A stretch of 42,054 nucleotides of DNA, from contig JALOTP010000014.1 in assembly GCA_025457865.1 (NCBI GenBank), positions 1-42,054 of the forward strand, written 5' to 3'. A program made the translations under genes and the position numbers. Shown here in pieces: positions 8,163 through 16,785 of this stretch. Within the stretch, counting starts at the first letter, position 1, and every line of letters starts with the position of its first letter. The notes beneath the pieces were generated by a model, which saw only the letters and a list, made by a program, of their open reading frames with translations, was not told the DNA's origin and made no database searches. This DNA comes from Thermoplasmatota archaeon. Lineage in GTDB: Archaea; Thermoplasmatota; Penumbrarchaeia; Penumbrarchaeales; Penumbrarchaeaceae.

Positions 8163-9389
8163 ATGAAAGCATTGATCCTGGCAGCAGGTGAGGGGCAAAG
8201 GATGGGACCCCTCACTGAGAACAGGCCCAAACCCCTCCTTCCCGTGGCAGGCATACCGTTCCTGGAGCATACGGTGCTCGCCCTTAAGGAGGCGGGAATA
8301 GGGTCGGTGATGGTCCTTACTGGTTACCTGGGACTGTCCATCAAGGAACATTTCGGGAACGGCTCCCGCTTCGGCATGGACATAAGCTATGTCGTACAAC
8401 CAAAGCAGCTCGGGACAGCCAATGCTGTGAATGCTGTCAGGGACCTTATCGACGGTCCATTTCTATGCGTGAACGGGGATGTCCTTCTTACAGGTCCCCT
8501 CGTCAAGGGACTTCTGGACCTTCACAGGAAGGATGGGAGTTGCATCATGACACTTGCCCAGGTCGAAGATGCCTCCAGGTTCGGGTCCGTCAAGGTCGAA
8601 GGGGGCAGGGTGAAGTGCATAATCGAGAAGTCTGGGAGGGTGGGACCAGGACTCGTCAACAGCGGGATATACATCCTCAAGCCATCCATCTTCGGTCATA
8701 TAGACAATACCCCGCTCTCAACCCGGGGGGAGTACGAGCTGACAACATCCTTGGAGCTCCTCATGGGGCATGAGGAGGTACTTGCTTACATACCAGAGGT
8801 CAGCTGGCTTGACATCGGTTCTCCATGGGACCTGCTCAGAGCGCACGAGATCTATATGGCATCGTTAAAGGAGGATATCAGGGGCAAGGTGGAGGATGGG
8901 GTCCACATCCATGGCAAGATCGTCCTGAAGGATGGGGCCGTTATCAGGTCAGGAAGTTACTTGGAAGGTAATGTCATCATTGACGAAGGGGCAGTGATCG
9001 GACCCAACAGCTTCATCAGGGGGAGCACCTACATAGGAAAAGGGTGCAAGGTCGGTGCCTTCTGTGAGGTCAAGAACTCCATCGTCATGGACGGCACCCA
9101 CATCCCTCACCACAACTATGTGGGAGATTCCATAATCGGAGAGCGGTGCAACCTCGGGAGCGGGACGAAGGTGGCCAACCTGCGTCTGGACGAGGGTCCG
9201 GTCCCCGTCACCATCAAGGGAAAGAAGGTCAGCTCTGGAAGGAGGAAGCTCGGCGTCATAATGGGTGACGATGTTAAGACAGGGATAAATGCCACCATCG
9301 ATGCCGGATGCATGGTCCACAGCGGCGCCCGGATAGGACCCGGTGCAAGGGCGAAGGGGACCGTGCTTAGGGATTCCAGGGTGCTATGA
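8163..9389 (+). CDS. Bifunctional sugar-1-phosphate nucleotidylyltransferase/acetyltransferase (archaeal GlmU-like)
   Basis: At 408 residues it has two domains. The N-terminal Rossmann-like pyrophosphorylase carries ILAAGEGQRMGPLTENRPKP (residues 5-24), the nucleotide-binding signature, and VNGDVLL with the metal-binding Asp. From about residue 240 the chain has left-handed beta-helix hexapeptide repeats such as VIIDEGAVIGPNSFIRG, followed by HNYVGDSIIGERCNLGSGT, as in archaeal GlmU-type enzymes that make UDP-GlcNAc or dTDP-sugars. Known relatives couple UTP/dTTP-dependent nucleotidyl transfer to amino-sugar acetylation; exact sugar specificity cannot be read here. It probably supplies precursors for surface glycans. 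The leader may be structured. dtdA follows within 9 bases. Confidence 0.88.
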   Translation: MKALILAAGEGQRMGPLTENRPKPLLPVAGIPFLEHTVLALKEAGIGSVMVLTGYLGLSIKEHFGNGSRFGMDISYVVQPKQLGTANAVNAVRDLIDGPFLCVNGDVLLTGPLVKGLLDLHRKDGSCIMTLAQVEDASRFGSVKVEGGRVKCIIEKSGRVGPGLVNSGIYILKPSIFGHIDNTPLSTRGEYELTTSLELLMGHEEVLAYIPEVSWLDIGSPWDLLRAHEIYMASLKEDIRGKVEDGVHIHGKIVLKDGAVIRSGSYLEGNVIIDEGAVIGPNSFIRGSTYIGKGCKVGAFCEVKNSIVMDGTHIPHHNYVGDSIIGERCNLGSGTKVANLRLDEGPVPVTIKGKKVSSGRRKLGVIMGDDVKTGINATIDAGCMVHSGARIGPGARAKGTVLRDSRVL

Positions 9390-9398
9390 GGTGACCCT

Positions 9399-10271
9399 TT
9401 GCTGGTTCTACTATCCTCGGATGCCGACATCGCATCGATGAACATAAAGGCCAGATTGCTCGAAGAGGCCAGTTGGGAGCCTCTCGCGCCGTGTTGGGGG
9501 AGGCCCGCATTCATCAGGGGCGGGTTGGTCCTACTTGAGAAGGCCGGGGTTCATCTAAGCTTCGATTCTGTCGATTCTGATATCAGGGAATACCTCCACC
9601 AGCAAGGGGTCAGCTCGGGAAAGGGTCTGGATGGTAACGGTGGCGAAGGTCCTGATATAGTTGTGTTCCTCAGCAAACATCGCTCCGAGAAGGAAGTGGA
9701 TTCGCTCACCGTCCACCCCCCCGGGAACTATCTGGAAGCCCTGTATGGGGGGAAGGAGGGCACCTTGGCGGTGGCAGCCCCGCACCACATGACCGCCGCC
9801 CTTCTGGCACTCCATCGGGAGAAGCGGGCAGCGGGCCTCCCGGACCGCACTTCGTTCGAGGTGACCCATCACGGCCCGTTGCTTGCAACCCCCTGCTTCT
9901 TCATAGAGATAGGCTCGGGACCCCATAGGTGGGATAGGGTCGACCTTGCAAGGCCCATAGCCAAAGCACTGCTGTCGGAACGTTTCATGGACCCCCCTAA
10001 GGACATACCAATTGCGATAGGCATTGGCGGAGGTCATTACGCACCACGGTTCTCGGACAGGGCACTCAAAGGGGACCTCGCCTTCGGCCATATGGTCCCA
10101 GACCATATCCTGGAAAGGGCCCCGGACCCGGTCCGGACCCTGGAACTGGCGTTCGGGTCCACTCCAGGTGCATCGGTCGCCTGCTTCCACAGGACCAAGG
10201 ACAACGAGAACGCCCTAGTACCCCTGATCTCAGCGGCTGAGGCAATGGGACTGAATGTGATGATGGGATGA
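9399..10271 (+). CDS. dtdA: D-aminoacyl-tRNA deacylase, archaeal type (DtdA)
   Basis: DtdA hydrolyses D-aminoacyl-tRNAs to recycle mischarged tRNA. The 290-residue protein carries the family signatures FLSKHRSEKEVDSLTVHPPG, FEVTHHGP and IGIGGGHYAPRF. The last is rich in the His/Gly residues of the zinc-dependent active site. The start is TTG, supported by GAGGTGA directly overlapping the previous stop region with about five bases of spacing. It is cotranscribed with the nucleotidyltransferase; the pairing has no obvious functional logic. It ends 13 bases from the convergent elp3. Confidence 0.93.
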   Translation: MLVLLSSDADIASMNIKARLLEEASWEPLAPCWGRPAFIRGGLVLLEKAGVHLSFDSVDSDIREYLHQQGVSSGKGLDGNGGEGPDIVVFLSKHRSEKEVDSLTVHPPGNYLEALYGGKEGTLAVAAPHHMTAALLALHREKRAAGLPDRTSFEVTHHGPLLATPCFFIEIGSGPHRWDRVDLARPIAKALLSERFMDPPKDIPIAIGIGGGHYAPRFSDRALKGDLAFGHMVPDHILERAPDPVRTLELAFGSTPGASVACFHRTKDNENALVPLISAAEAMGLNVMMG

Positions 10272-10284
10272 GGACCATCCCCTT

Positions 10285-11994
10285 TCAGAGCTCTTTTGAC
10301 ATGTAAGGCCCCATACGTTCATAACCCAGTTTCCGGTAGTATTCCCTGGCGCCTATCCCCGAGGTCACAAGCAAACGCTCCCGGTCCCATACCGATAAGG
10401 CGGTCCTCTCGGCCTCTTCGAGCAGCTTCCGGCCATAACCGCGATGCTGCCATTCCTTCTCAGCCCTTGCACCAATGGGGACCAAAGGACCGAAGACCTT
10501 CAGCTCTCGAAGGGAGGCCGCACCGGTCATCTCAGGTCTATGAGCATCATCGGAGGGCATTCTAAGCCTAGCATACCCTACAAGGGCGTCCAGGTGGGGG
10601 ACCTCGAAAGAGATGAAATGCTCTTCCCCACCCGATGCACGGTATGTCCTAGTGACCAGCTCGATATCCTCCGGTCCTGGTAGAACCGTTTCAGGTCCCA
10701 GTCTATGCCCCACCTCACGGCAGCGGATGCAGCGGCATCTGGTGCCGCGCTCCTCCATTATTGCGACCGACAGCTGCCGGAGGTTGCTCTTGGTCACACC
10801 TGCCTCGACCAGGGGCGAAGGTATGTCCCTTTGGACCCGTTGGATACGGACCCACGGAGGTGTAATCTCCTTGATCGAGGCCACCATCCTTGCCGCTTCC
10901 TCGGTGGTCAGTTCCCTGTAACTGCCGGCCATCCAGTCCCTGTACAGGTCGGTCCCTTCTATCACCAGGGTCGGGTATATCTTGATCATATCGGGCATGA
11001 AGCTCTCATCCGTTAGCACCTTCCGGGCGCTATCAAGGTCCATCTCAGGGTCGGACCCGGGAATGCCAGGCATAAGGTGGTAGCCGACCTTGAGCCCTGA
11101 GTCCTTGGCGGTCTGGGTAGCTTCGACCGCATCATCCACACAATGACCTCTGCGGCTTGCCTCAAGGGGCCTGTCGAAGACCGATTGCACACCCAGTTCG
11201 ACCCTTGTCCCGCCCAGGGAAAGGGCCATATCCGTCTCCTCGGTCCCGAACCAATCAGGTCTCGTTTCGAAGGTCATCCCTATGCATCTGTGGGATGCGG
11301 TCTCGTTCAGGACGGATGCATCCTCGAACGTGGGCGATACCGTCCCGTTCAATGCGTCCAGGCAGCCCTTGACGAACCACAGCTGGTAATCGAGAGGCCT
11401 GGCGGTCATGGTCCCCCCCATAAGGACGAGGTCGACCTTGTCCGTCGGATGGCCTATGTCAGAGAGCTGCTCCAGCCTCTTCCTGACCTGCTGGTATGGA
11501 TCGAAGAAGTTCTGGGCCGCTCTCATGGCGGCCGGCTCCCTTCCGGTATAGGATTGGGGTGTGGCAACCTCCTGGGTCGGTCCTCCGGGACAGAAAGTGC
11601 ACCTTCCGTGAGGGCACGGGTAAGGCGAGGTCATGGCCGCCACCACGGCAACGCCGGAAAGCGTGCGCGACGGCCTCTTTCTGAGGAGCCAGATATGATC
11701 CTCCAACCCTTCCGGGTCCGATATCATCATGTGCGCTATGATCATGGCGTTCGTGGGGATGGTGGAGGCCTTGTGGTCCCTCATGACCCTGACCTTGGCA
11801 TCCTGCAGGGACTTTTTGGAGATTATCTCGCCATCTAGGACCATCTTCGATAGCCTCTCGACAGCCTCTGTGAGCCCGGGCCCAAGCTGGTCTGGTCCAG
11901 GGAACCTCCTTTCCGGCCTGCATGCATGTTCTTTTTCTGTGCCCATCGCACAGGGGAAGGTCGTAAGCATTGTAATACCCTTGCCTGCTTTCAT
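10285..11994 (-). CDS. elp3: Elp3-type tRNA uridine(34) acetyltransferase, radical SAM/GNAT
   Basis: Elp3 starts cm5U modification at wobble uridine 34 of tRNA, using a radical SAM domain and an acetyl-CoA-binding GNAT domain; archaeal Elp3 acts alone. The 569 residues show CPHGRCTFCPGG with Cys127, Cys132 and Cys135 as the [4Fe-4S] ligands, preceded by SGVAVVAAMTSPYPC. CRCIRCRE near residue 430 matches the Elp3 zinc region. The C-terminal GNAT has KEWQHRGYGRKLLEEAE and REYYRKLGYE. The length is typical. The ATG at 11994 agrees with a TATA-like box at 12026-12035 and a leader of about 9 bases. It is divergent from glyA. Confidence 0.95.
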   Translation of the reverse strand: MKAGKGITMLTTFPCAMGTEKEHACRPERRFPGPDQLGPGLTEAVERLSKMVLDGEIISKKSLQDAKVRVMRDHKASTIPTNAMIIAHMMISDPEGLEDHIWLLRKRPSRTLSGVAVVAAMTSPYPCPHGRCTFCPGGPTQEVATPQSYTGREPAAMRAAQNFFDPYQQVRKRLEQLSDIGHPTDKVDLVLMGGTMTARPLDYQLWFVKGCLDALNGTVSPTFEDASVLNETASHRCIGMTFETRPDWFGTEETDMALSLGGTRVELGVQSVFDRPLEASRRGHCVDDAVEATQTAKDSGLKVGYHLMPGIPGSDPEMDLDSARKVLTDESFMPDMIKIYPTLVIEGTDLYRDWMAGSYRELTTEEAARMVASIKEITPPWVRIQRVQRDIPSPLVEAGVTKSNLRQLSVAIMEERGTRCRCIRCREVGHRLGPETVLPGPEDIELVTRTYRASGGEEHFISFEVPHLDALVGYARLRMPSDDAHRPEMTGAASLRELKVFGPLVPIGARAEKEWQHRGYGRKLLEEAERTALSVWDRERLLVTSGIGAREYYRKLGYERMGPYMSKEL

Positions 11995-12025
11995 ACCCTA
12001 GGACCCCATGCGTCAGACCCTAGGA

Positions 12026-12035
12026 AACGTTAATG
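12026..12035. promoter_or_regulatory. Shared TATA-like element between elp3 and glyA
   Basis: ACGTTAATGT and its complement are both AT-centred. Counting about 27 bases each way gives starts near 12003 (elp3, leader about 9 bases) and 12058 (glyA, leader about 11 bases with a Shine-Dalgarno sequence). It could be a bidirectional promoter core. Confidence 0.35.
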
Positions 12036-12068
12036 TGCGACCTGGGTTTTTCCCCCCGAGGTGCTGAC

Positions 12069-13367
12069 ATGACCATACCCCTCCCAGACGATGCTGATGT
12101 GAAGTTCATCTATGAGAACATCGACAAGCACACGGATTGGTTCCACGACTGCCTCTGCCTCATAGCCTCAGAGAACCTGGTCTCCCCTCTTGCAAGGCAG
12201 CTGCAGGTCAGCGACCTTACCGATCGTTACGCAGAAGGGCTTCCGGGAAAGCGCTACTACCAGGGGAACATCTATGTCGATGAGGTGGAAAAACGTGTAG
12301 AGGAGCTCGCCAAGAAGCTCTTTAAGGCCCCACAGGCCGATGTCAGGCCGATCTCGGGTACGACCTCGAACATATCGGCCTTCTTTGCCCTTACCCAGGT
12401 GGGGGACCTGTATGCCTCAACGCATCTCAACGATGGGGCGCACATCTCCTCGGCAGCGTTCGGGGCCGGCGGGCTGAGGGGGTTGAACCAGATAACATAT
12501 ATCTGGGACAAGGAGAACATGAACATAGATGTGGACGCGACCAGGAAGCTTCTGCTCGAGAGGAGGCCAAAGCTCTGCCTGTTCGGAAGGTCTGTCTTCC
12601 TCTTCCCATCGCCCTTGAAGGAACTCTCCGATACCCTCCAGGAGATAGACTGCCACGTATGGTACGACGGCGCCCATGTCCTGGGTCTGATAGCGGGAGG
12701 GAAGTTCCAGGACCCGCTGAGGGAGGGAGTTCATATAATGACAGGGTCCACCCACAAGACGCTCCCAGGCCCCCAGGGTGGGGTCATACTCGGGAACCCC
12801 AAGAACGAGGAGCAGTGGAAGGATATCAGGAAGAGGGTGTTCCCCGGGACCCATTCCTCCCACCACCTGATGACCATGGCCGCCAAGGGCGTAGCCTTCG
12901 CGGAGCATATCAAATTCGGCGCCGACTATGCGGACCAGATAATCAGGAACGCCAGGGCCCTTGCCCAGGCACTTCACGAGAGGGGGTTCAACGTCCTTGG
13001 CGAGAGGCTCGGCTTCACCAGGTCACATGCGATGGTCCTGGACGTGAGGCCGCAGGGCGGCGGGGCGACATGTGCCCTAGACCTTGAGACCGCCAATATC
13101 ATAACTAACAAGAACCTAATACCCGACGACCCCGGGACATCCATGCGGCCTGCAGGCCTGAGGCTCGGTGCCCAGGAGCTCACCAGGATAGGCATGAAGG
13201 GATCCCATATGAGCGAGGTGGCAGAACTGTTCAAGAGGGTGCTCATCGACAAGGAGGACCCACTCAAGGTCCGAGAAGACGTGAAGGCTTTGAAATCCTC
13301 CTTCCAGACCATACATTACTGCTTCGCGCCCGGGACAGAGGCATACAAGAAATGGCGGATATGTTAG
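12069..13367 (+). CDS. glyA: Serine hydroxymethyltransferase (GlyA), archaeal type
   Basis: A PLP enzyme interconverting serine and glycine and charging (tetrahydro)folate or methanopterin with a one-carbon unit. The 432 residues include CLIASENLVSP near the N-terminus, YAEGLPGKRYYQGN, the YDGAHVLGL strand with the PLP-pairing Asp, and MTGSTHKTLPGPQGG with Schiff-base Lys230. The start at 12069 is set by GAGGTG at 12058-12063; an upstream in-frame ATG at 12033 lacks such a site and adds a non-homologous stretch. Glycine made here feeds GAR synthesis upstream of PurN. A small unknown gene follows in the same direction. Pterin specificity cannot be read from sequence, but folP and purH in the window argue for folates. 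Confidence 0.94.
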   Translation: MTIPLPDDADVKFIYENIDKHTDWFHDCLCLIASENLVSPLARQLQVSDLTDRYAEGLPGKRYYQGNIYVDEVEKRVEELAKKLFKAPQADVRPISGTTSNISAFFALTQVGDLYASTHLNDGAHISSAAFGAGGLRGLNQITYIWDKENMNIDVDATRKLLLERRPKLCLFGRSVFLFPSPLKELSDTLQEIDCHVWYDGAHVLGLIAGGKFQDPLREGVHIMTGSTHKTLPGPQGGVILGNPKNEEQWKDIRKRVFPGTHSSHHLMTMAAKGVAFAEHIKFGADYADQIIRNARALAQALHERGFNVLGERLGFTRSHAMVLDVRPQGGGATCALDLETANIITNKNLIPDDPGTSMRPAGLRLGAQELTRIGMKGSHMSEVAELFKRVLIDKEDPLKVREDVKALKSSFQTIHYCFAPGTEAYKKWRIC

Positions 13368-13420
13368 GACCGAGCTAAGGATAACAGAAAGACCCATTGA
13401 CAGACACGGGAGGAAATAAA

Positions 13421-13717
13421 ATGGAATACATCATTCTGTTCCTGGAGAAGGGAAAGAGCGCCCTGCTGGGCAAGGTCCTGCAGGATGATATGGTCAGCAG
13501 GCAGTCGATAAAGGTCCAGGAGCCCTCATCCCTGGGGCTGAAGGGCGAAGGGACCTACATAATGATAGATGGAGCCCACGAGGCGCTGACCAAGGCAAAG
13601 GAGATCGGTGGACCCGAGTGCAGGTCCATAGAGGGGGCGGAGAAGGAGGATATCAGGAAGAGGATCCTCGAGGCGGAGGAGAGCGTTGCCGAGGGGCTCG
13701 GATTGATGTTCGGTTGA
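13421..13717 (+). CDS. Small protein of unknown function downstream of glyA
   Basis: About 98 residues, with no recognised family. It begins with a short hydrophobic beta-strand (MEYIILFLEKGKSALLG), has a mixed middle with GTYIMIDGAHEALTKAKEIGG, and ends with an acidic amphipathic helix (EDIRKRILEAEESVAEGLG). The start is well defined by GGAGG at 13408-13412, nine bases before ATG. It lies 53 bases after glyA in the same direction and is probably cotranscribed. A small alpha/beta cytosolic protein is the most that can be said. Confidence 0.65.
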   Translation: MEYIILFLEKGKSALLGKVLQDDMVSRQSIKVQEPSSLGLKGEGTYIMIDGAHEALTKAKEIGGPECRSIEGAEKEDIRKRILEAEESVAEGLGLMFG

Positions 13718-13763
13718 CACTGGTAATGCTGTCCTCAGACTGCTGGGACCAGAGCCGTCCTGA

Positions 13764-15278
13764 TCACCTGATCTGCCCACAACAGGATTCGTAACCCTGT
13801 TTGGCCATTTCGTTGCCCGGTTCAATATCCAGGATGCCCTTGTAAGCTTCCGTGGCAGGACCGTACTCTCCCATCCTCTCCAGGATGACCCCGGTGTTCA
13901 TCAGTGAGACTATAGAACGATCATTGATCCTCATGGCCTCATCAAGGCAAACGAGCGCCTCGCGCAACCTGCCGAACCGCGATAGGACCACTGCCTTGTT
14001 GTTCCAGGCATCCTCGGAGTAAGGGTCCTTCTTGACGGCAAGGTCCAGGTACTCCAATGACTCGTCCAGCTTACCCATGCTCGACAGGACCTGTGCATAG
14101 TTGACCATGGCCTCGACAGAGCCCGGGTCCTTGCTCAGTAGGTCCCTATAGGTCTCAAGGGCCTCATTGACCCTCCCCAAGTGGAAGAGAATGAAACCCT
14201 TCTCGTTCAGGACAGATGTACTTCCTGGCCCCTTGGATAGCAGCCTTTCGCTCATATCCAAGGCCTCTTCGAACCTTTCCTCGTCCATCAGCTGCCTCAA
14301 GGACATCATCGAATCCTCGATTTCAGAGGTGTCCTTCCGCGTTCCACCGACCACTGCCCTGTCCACCTCCGCTCTCAGCTCCCCCTTGACGAGCGGTCTT
14401 ACCGCTGAGATGCCCTCCTCATCGAGCATCTCCCTGAGCACCTCGCTGCCCTTGACGACGTTAATGGCATGGACAGGCGGACCTGACTCCGGGACCTCGC
14501 CCAGGTCCTCGAACATATCCCCCCCTTCAGAGGGAACATCCGACTTTAGGTCCGCAACGGGCCCTTCCACTTCGCGCTCTTTAACAGGGTCATTACGGGA
14601 GGGCGGCATGGGGATGGACATATCCCTACCATCATCGATCCAGTCGACCCTTCCCCTTTTATATCCGCCACCTTCCTGTATTATCCCTGCCCTCTCGTCA
14701 AGGTCCTTGGGAACGATGAGCCGGCGGACCCTCTTCCTGACCATGGTCTGTTGGTCTGACGACGAACGTTCAGCTGGCGGGACGGAGATGGGGGCATCCT
14801 GGCCCTTGATCAATTCCGAGGTCCTTTCCGGAAGCGGTATAGGGGTCCCTCCAGGGCCAGAGCGATGTTCTACAGCGTCGGCCATCGTCCCATTCGCTTC
14901 AGTGGGCAGTTCACCGTCCTTGAACTCCATGAAGAGCTGCTTGAGCTCCTGTTTCATCTCCTTCTGTGCCTTGTGGAGCTCTTCCTGGGAAACGTTGGGG
15001 TCTATGGTATCCCTCTTTCTAAGTGTATGCACCAGGTGCTCATGCTCATCTTCGTCTATGTCAAGGTGCTGACGGATCCGGTAGAGGAGCTCCTCTGTGT
15101 TCCTGTCGCCTTCCCCGACCTGAACGTACTGTTTCATCAAGGAGCCGTAGAACTCCATGTTCTGTGCCTTGGCCTCGGCCTCTGTAAGCCCCTCGCTCTT
15201 ATCATCGGAGGGAGCCCTCTCCCTGATCAAGGCCTTGAGGCCCCTTCCCAAGGCCTTCGAGTTCTCCTTCAAGGACAT
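13764..15278 (-). CDS. TPR-repeat protein with long charged N-terminal region
   Basis: 504 residues. The first 320 or so are low-complexity and charged, rich in Glu, Asp, Lys, Ser and Pro, with one helical stretch (EELHKAQKEMKQELKQLFME), and look mostly disordered. From about residue 325 to the end there are about five TPR units, for example ALETYRDLLSKDPGSVEAMV and SLEYLDLAVKKDPYSEDAWN. The tail contains a CC pair (ESCCGQIR). No enzyme domain and no membrane segment are present, so it is a likely protein-interaction scaffold in the cytoplasm. A TATA-like box at 15300-15307 predicts a nearly leaderless mRNA beginning at this ATG. It is divergent from the RPA operon. Confidence 0.75.
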   Translation of the reverse strand: MSLKENSKALGRGLKALIRERAPSDDKSEGLTEAEAKAQNMEFYGSLMKQYVQVGEGDRNTEELLYRIRQHLDIDEDEHEHLVHTLRKRDTIDPNVSQEELHKAQKEMKQELKQLFMEFKDGELPTEANGTMADAVEHRSGPGGTPIPLPERTSELIKGQDAPISVPPAERSSSDQQTMVRKRVRRLIVPKDLDERAGIIQEGGGYKRGRVDWIDDGRDMSIPMPPSRNDPVKEREVEGPVADLKSDVPSEGGDMFEDLGEVPESGPPVHAINVVKGSEVLREMLDEEGISAVRPLVKGELRAEVDRAVVGGTRKDTSEIEDSMMSLRQLMDEERFEEALDMSERLLSKGPGSTSVLNEKGFILFHLGRVNEALETYRDLLSKDPGSVEAMVNYAQVLSSMGKLDESLEYLDLAVKKDPYSEDAWNNKAVVLSRFGRLREALVCLDEAMRINDRSIVSLMNTGVILERMGEYGPATEAYKGILDIEPGNEMAKQGYESCCGQIR

Positions 15279-15299
15279 CCCAGGTCCACCCCTTTGCTC

Positions 15300-15307
15300 C
15301 TATATCG
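15300..15307 (-). promoter_or_regulatory. TATA-like element of the TPR protein gene
   Basis: On the minus strand this contains CGATATAG. It is centred about 25 bases before the ATG at 15278, predicting a leaderless transcript. Confidence 0.4.
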
Positions 15308-15471
15308 TTTGGCTGCACTGAACCAAAAAACCCTTTTCAGGTTCCAACTATCCTGGCTTTCATGAAACACATCTATACTTATCCATTTTTTGGTCCTGTT
15401 CACTTTCGGTCATCCCTTCCCTCTCATCCTTTATGAGCGAAACCCTGTCATGGGCAATCGGAGGAACCTCC

Positions 15472-16785
15472 ATGGACAATGAAGAAAAGGCTGCGCCCGA
15501 AGAAGCAGCAGAAGGGGCGCTTGGAGAAACAATTGAGATGACAGAGGAGAGCTACGATGATATCAAGAACGAGGCCCACAGGCTCGCAAGGGAGCTGGGT
15601 GTCTCGCTCGAGGAAGCGGCAAGGTCGGTCCATGCTTCAAGGGGTACGAGCCCCCAGGCACCTTCAAGGATGATCGGGTCATTGAAGGACCTCTCTCCCG
15701 GGACCGTTAACATATCCATCCGTGCAAGATTGGTCACCCTTCACGATGCGGAGAGGAACGAGGGCGGGGGTAAGTATTATTACGGTATGCTGGGGGATTC
15801 CACCACCACCGTTCCGTTCAGCGCCTGGACAGAGTTCGATTTTAACGTCGGTGACGCCCTTCTCCTGCAGAATGTCAATGTCAGGGAATGGAAGGAAAGG
15901 ACTGAGATAGTCATCAACGACCGTTCCCGGACATCACGGACAGATGACCTCGACGGGCTCGTTCCATCGCTCGATGATGGCGTACCCGGCACCATAGGCG
16001 AGCTCGTTCCCGAATCCAGGAGGATCGACATAGAATGCAGGGTCCTGGAGGTTCAAAGAGGGGAGGTCATCGTTAAGGAGAGCCCCAAAGAGATCACAAG
16101 GGGCTGCATCGCCGATAGGACCGGGAGGATGGACTTCACATGCTGGGGCCCTGTCGACCTCATCAGGGACAGATGCTACAGGATAATCGGAGGTTATGTC
16201 AAGGACCACAGGGGGGCATTGAGGTTCAATTTTGACCCTGGCGCCATCATCCGGGAGCTGCCCGATGACCGGCTCCCACCCCTTGAGGACCTACAGAGGC
16301 CTCTACCTTCCAGGATAGCCGAGGTCAATTCCAGGAGGTCGTTCGGACCTGTCATGCTCAGGGGCATGGTCCTCGATGTCAGGGGAGGGTCCGGTCTCAT
16401 CAGGAGATGTTCCGATTGCGGCAGGAGGATGGCTAAGGGGCAGTGCCCGGTCCACGGAAGGACCAAGGGAGAGGACGGGCTTTCACTGAGGGCCATATTC
16501 GACGATGGCTCCGGTTCGGCCATCATCAGGGCCGAGGGGCCGATAGTGGAACACCTCCTGGGGAAGAGGGTCTCAGAGGTCTCTGAAGAGCTCAAGGAAT
16601 CCCTGGACCCCTCATCGGTTACCTCCGAGCTCTCATCCAGGCTCAACGGGAGACCCTGGACCATAATAGGGGACCCCTCGGTCGATGAATATGGGATATC
16701 GGTCTCCGTCAAGGAGATGAGCGAAGGATTCGATATCGAGCTGCTGAACAGCGATATCACATCACTCATGGGGGTTTTGATATGA
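15472..16785 (+). CDS. Replication protein A (archaeal single-stranded DNA-binding protein, three OB folds plus zinc finger)
   Basis: This is the single-stranded DNA-binding protein used in replication, repair and recombination. In the 437-residue product an acidic N-terminus and a helical region (YDDIKNEAHRLARELGVSL) precede three OB folds. OB1 has ISIRARLVTLHDAERN and YYYGMLGDSTTTVPFSAWT. OB2 has IDIECRVLEVQRGE and GRMDFTCWGPVDLI. OB3 has MLRGMVLDVRGG and is interrupted by the zinc finger CSDCGRRMAKGQCPVH (C-x2-C-x8-C-x2-H). The start at 15472 has GGAGGAA upstream; an in-frame ATG at 15433 has no such site. It overlaps the next gene by ATGA, so the two are translationally coupled. Confidence 0.9.
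   Translation: MDNEEKAAPEEAAEGALGETIEMTEESYDDIKNEAHRLARELGVSLEEAARSVHASRGTSPQAPSRMIGSLKDLSPGTVNISIRARLVTLHDAERNEGGGKYYYGMLGDSTTTVPFSAWTEFDFNVGDALLLQNVNVREWKERTEIVINDRSRTSRTDDLDGLVPSLDDGVPGTIGELVPESRRIDIECRVLEVQRGEVIVKESPKEITRGCIADRTGRMDFTCWGPVDLIRDRCYRIIGGYVKDHRGALRFNFDPGAIIRELPDDRLPPLEDLQRPLPSRIAEVNSRRSFGPVMLRGMVLDVRGGSGLIRRCSDCGRRMAKGQCPVHGRTKGEDGLSLRAIFDDGSGSAIIRAEGPIVEHLLGKRVSEVSEELKESLDPSSVTSELSSRLNGRPWTIIGDPSVDEYGISVSVKEMSEGFDIELLNSDITSLMGVLI

Noticed and set aside
14167..15072. 301-codon open frame opposite the TPR protein gene
   Set aside because: The translation is dominated by Ser and Leu with no recognisable domain, while the opposite strand encodes clear TPRs with a promoter-supported start.
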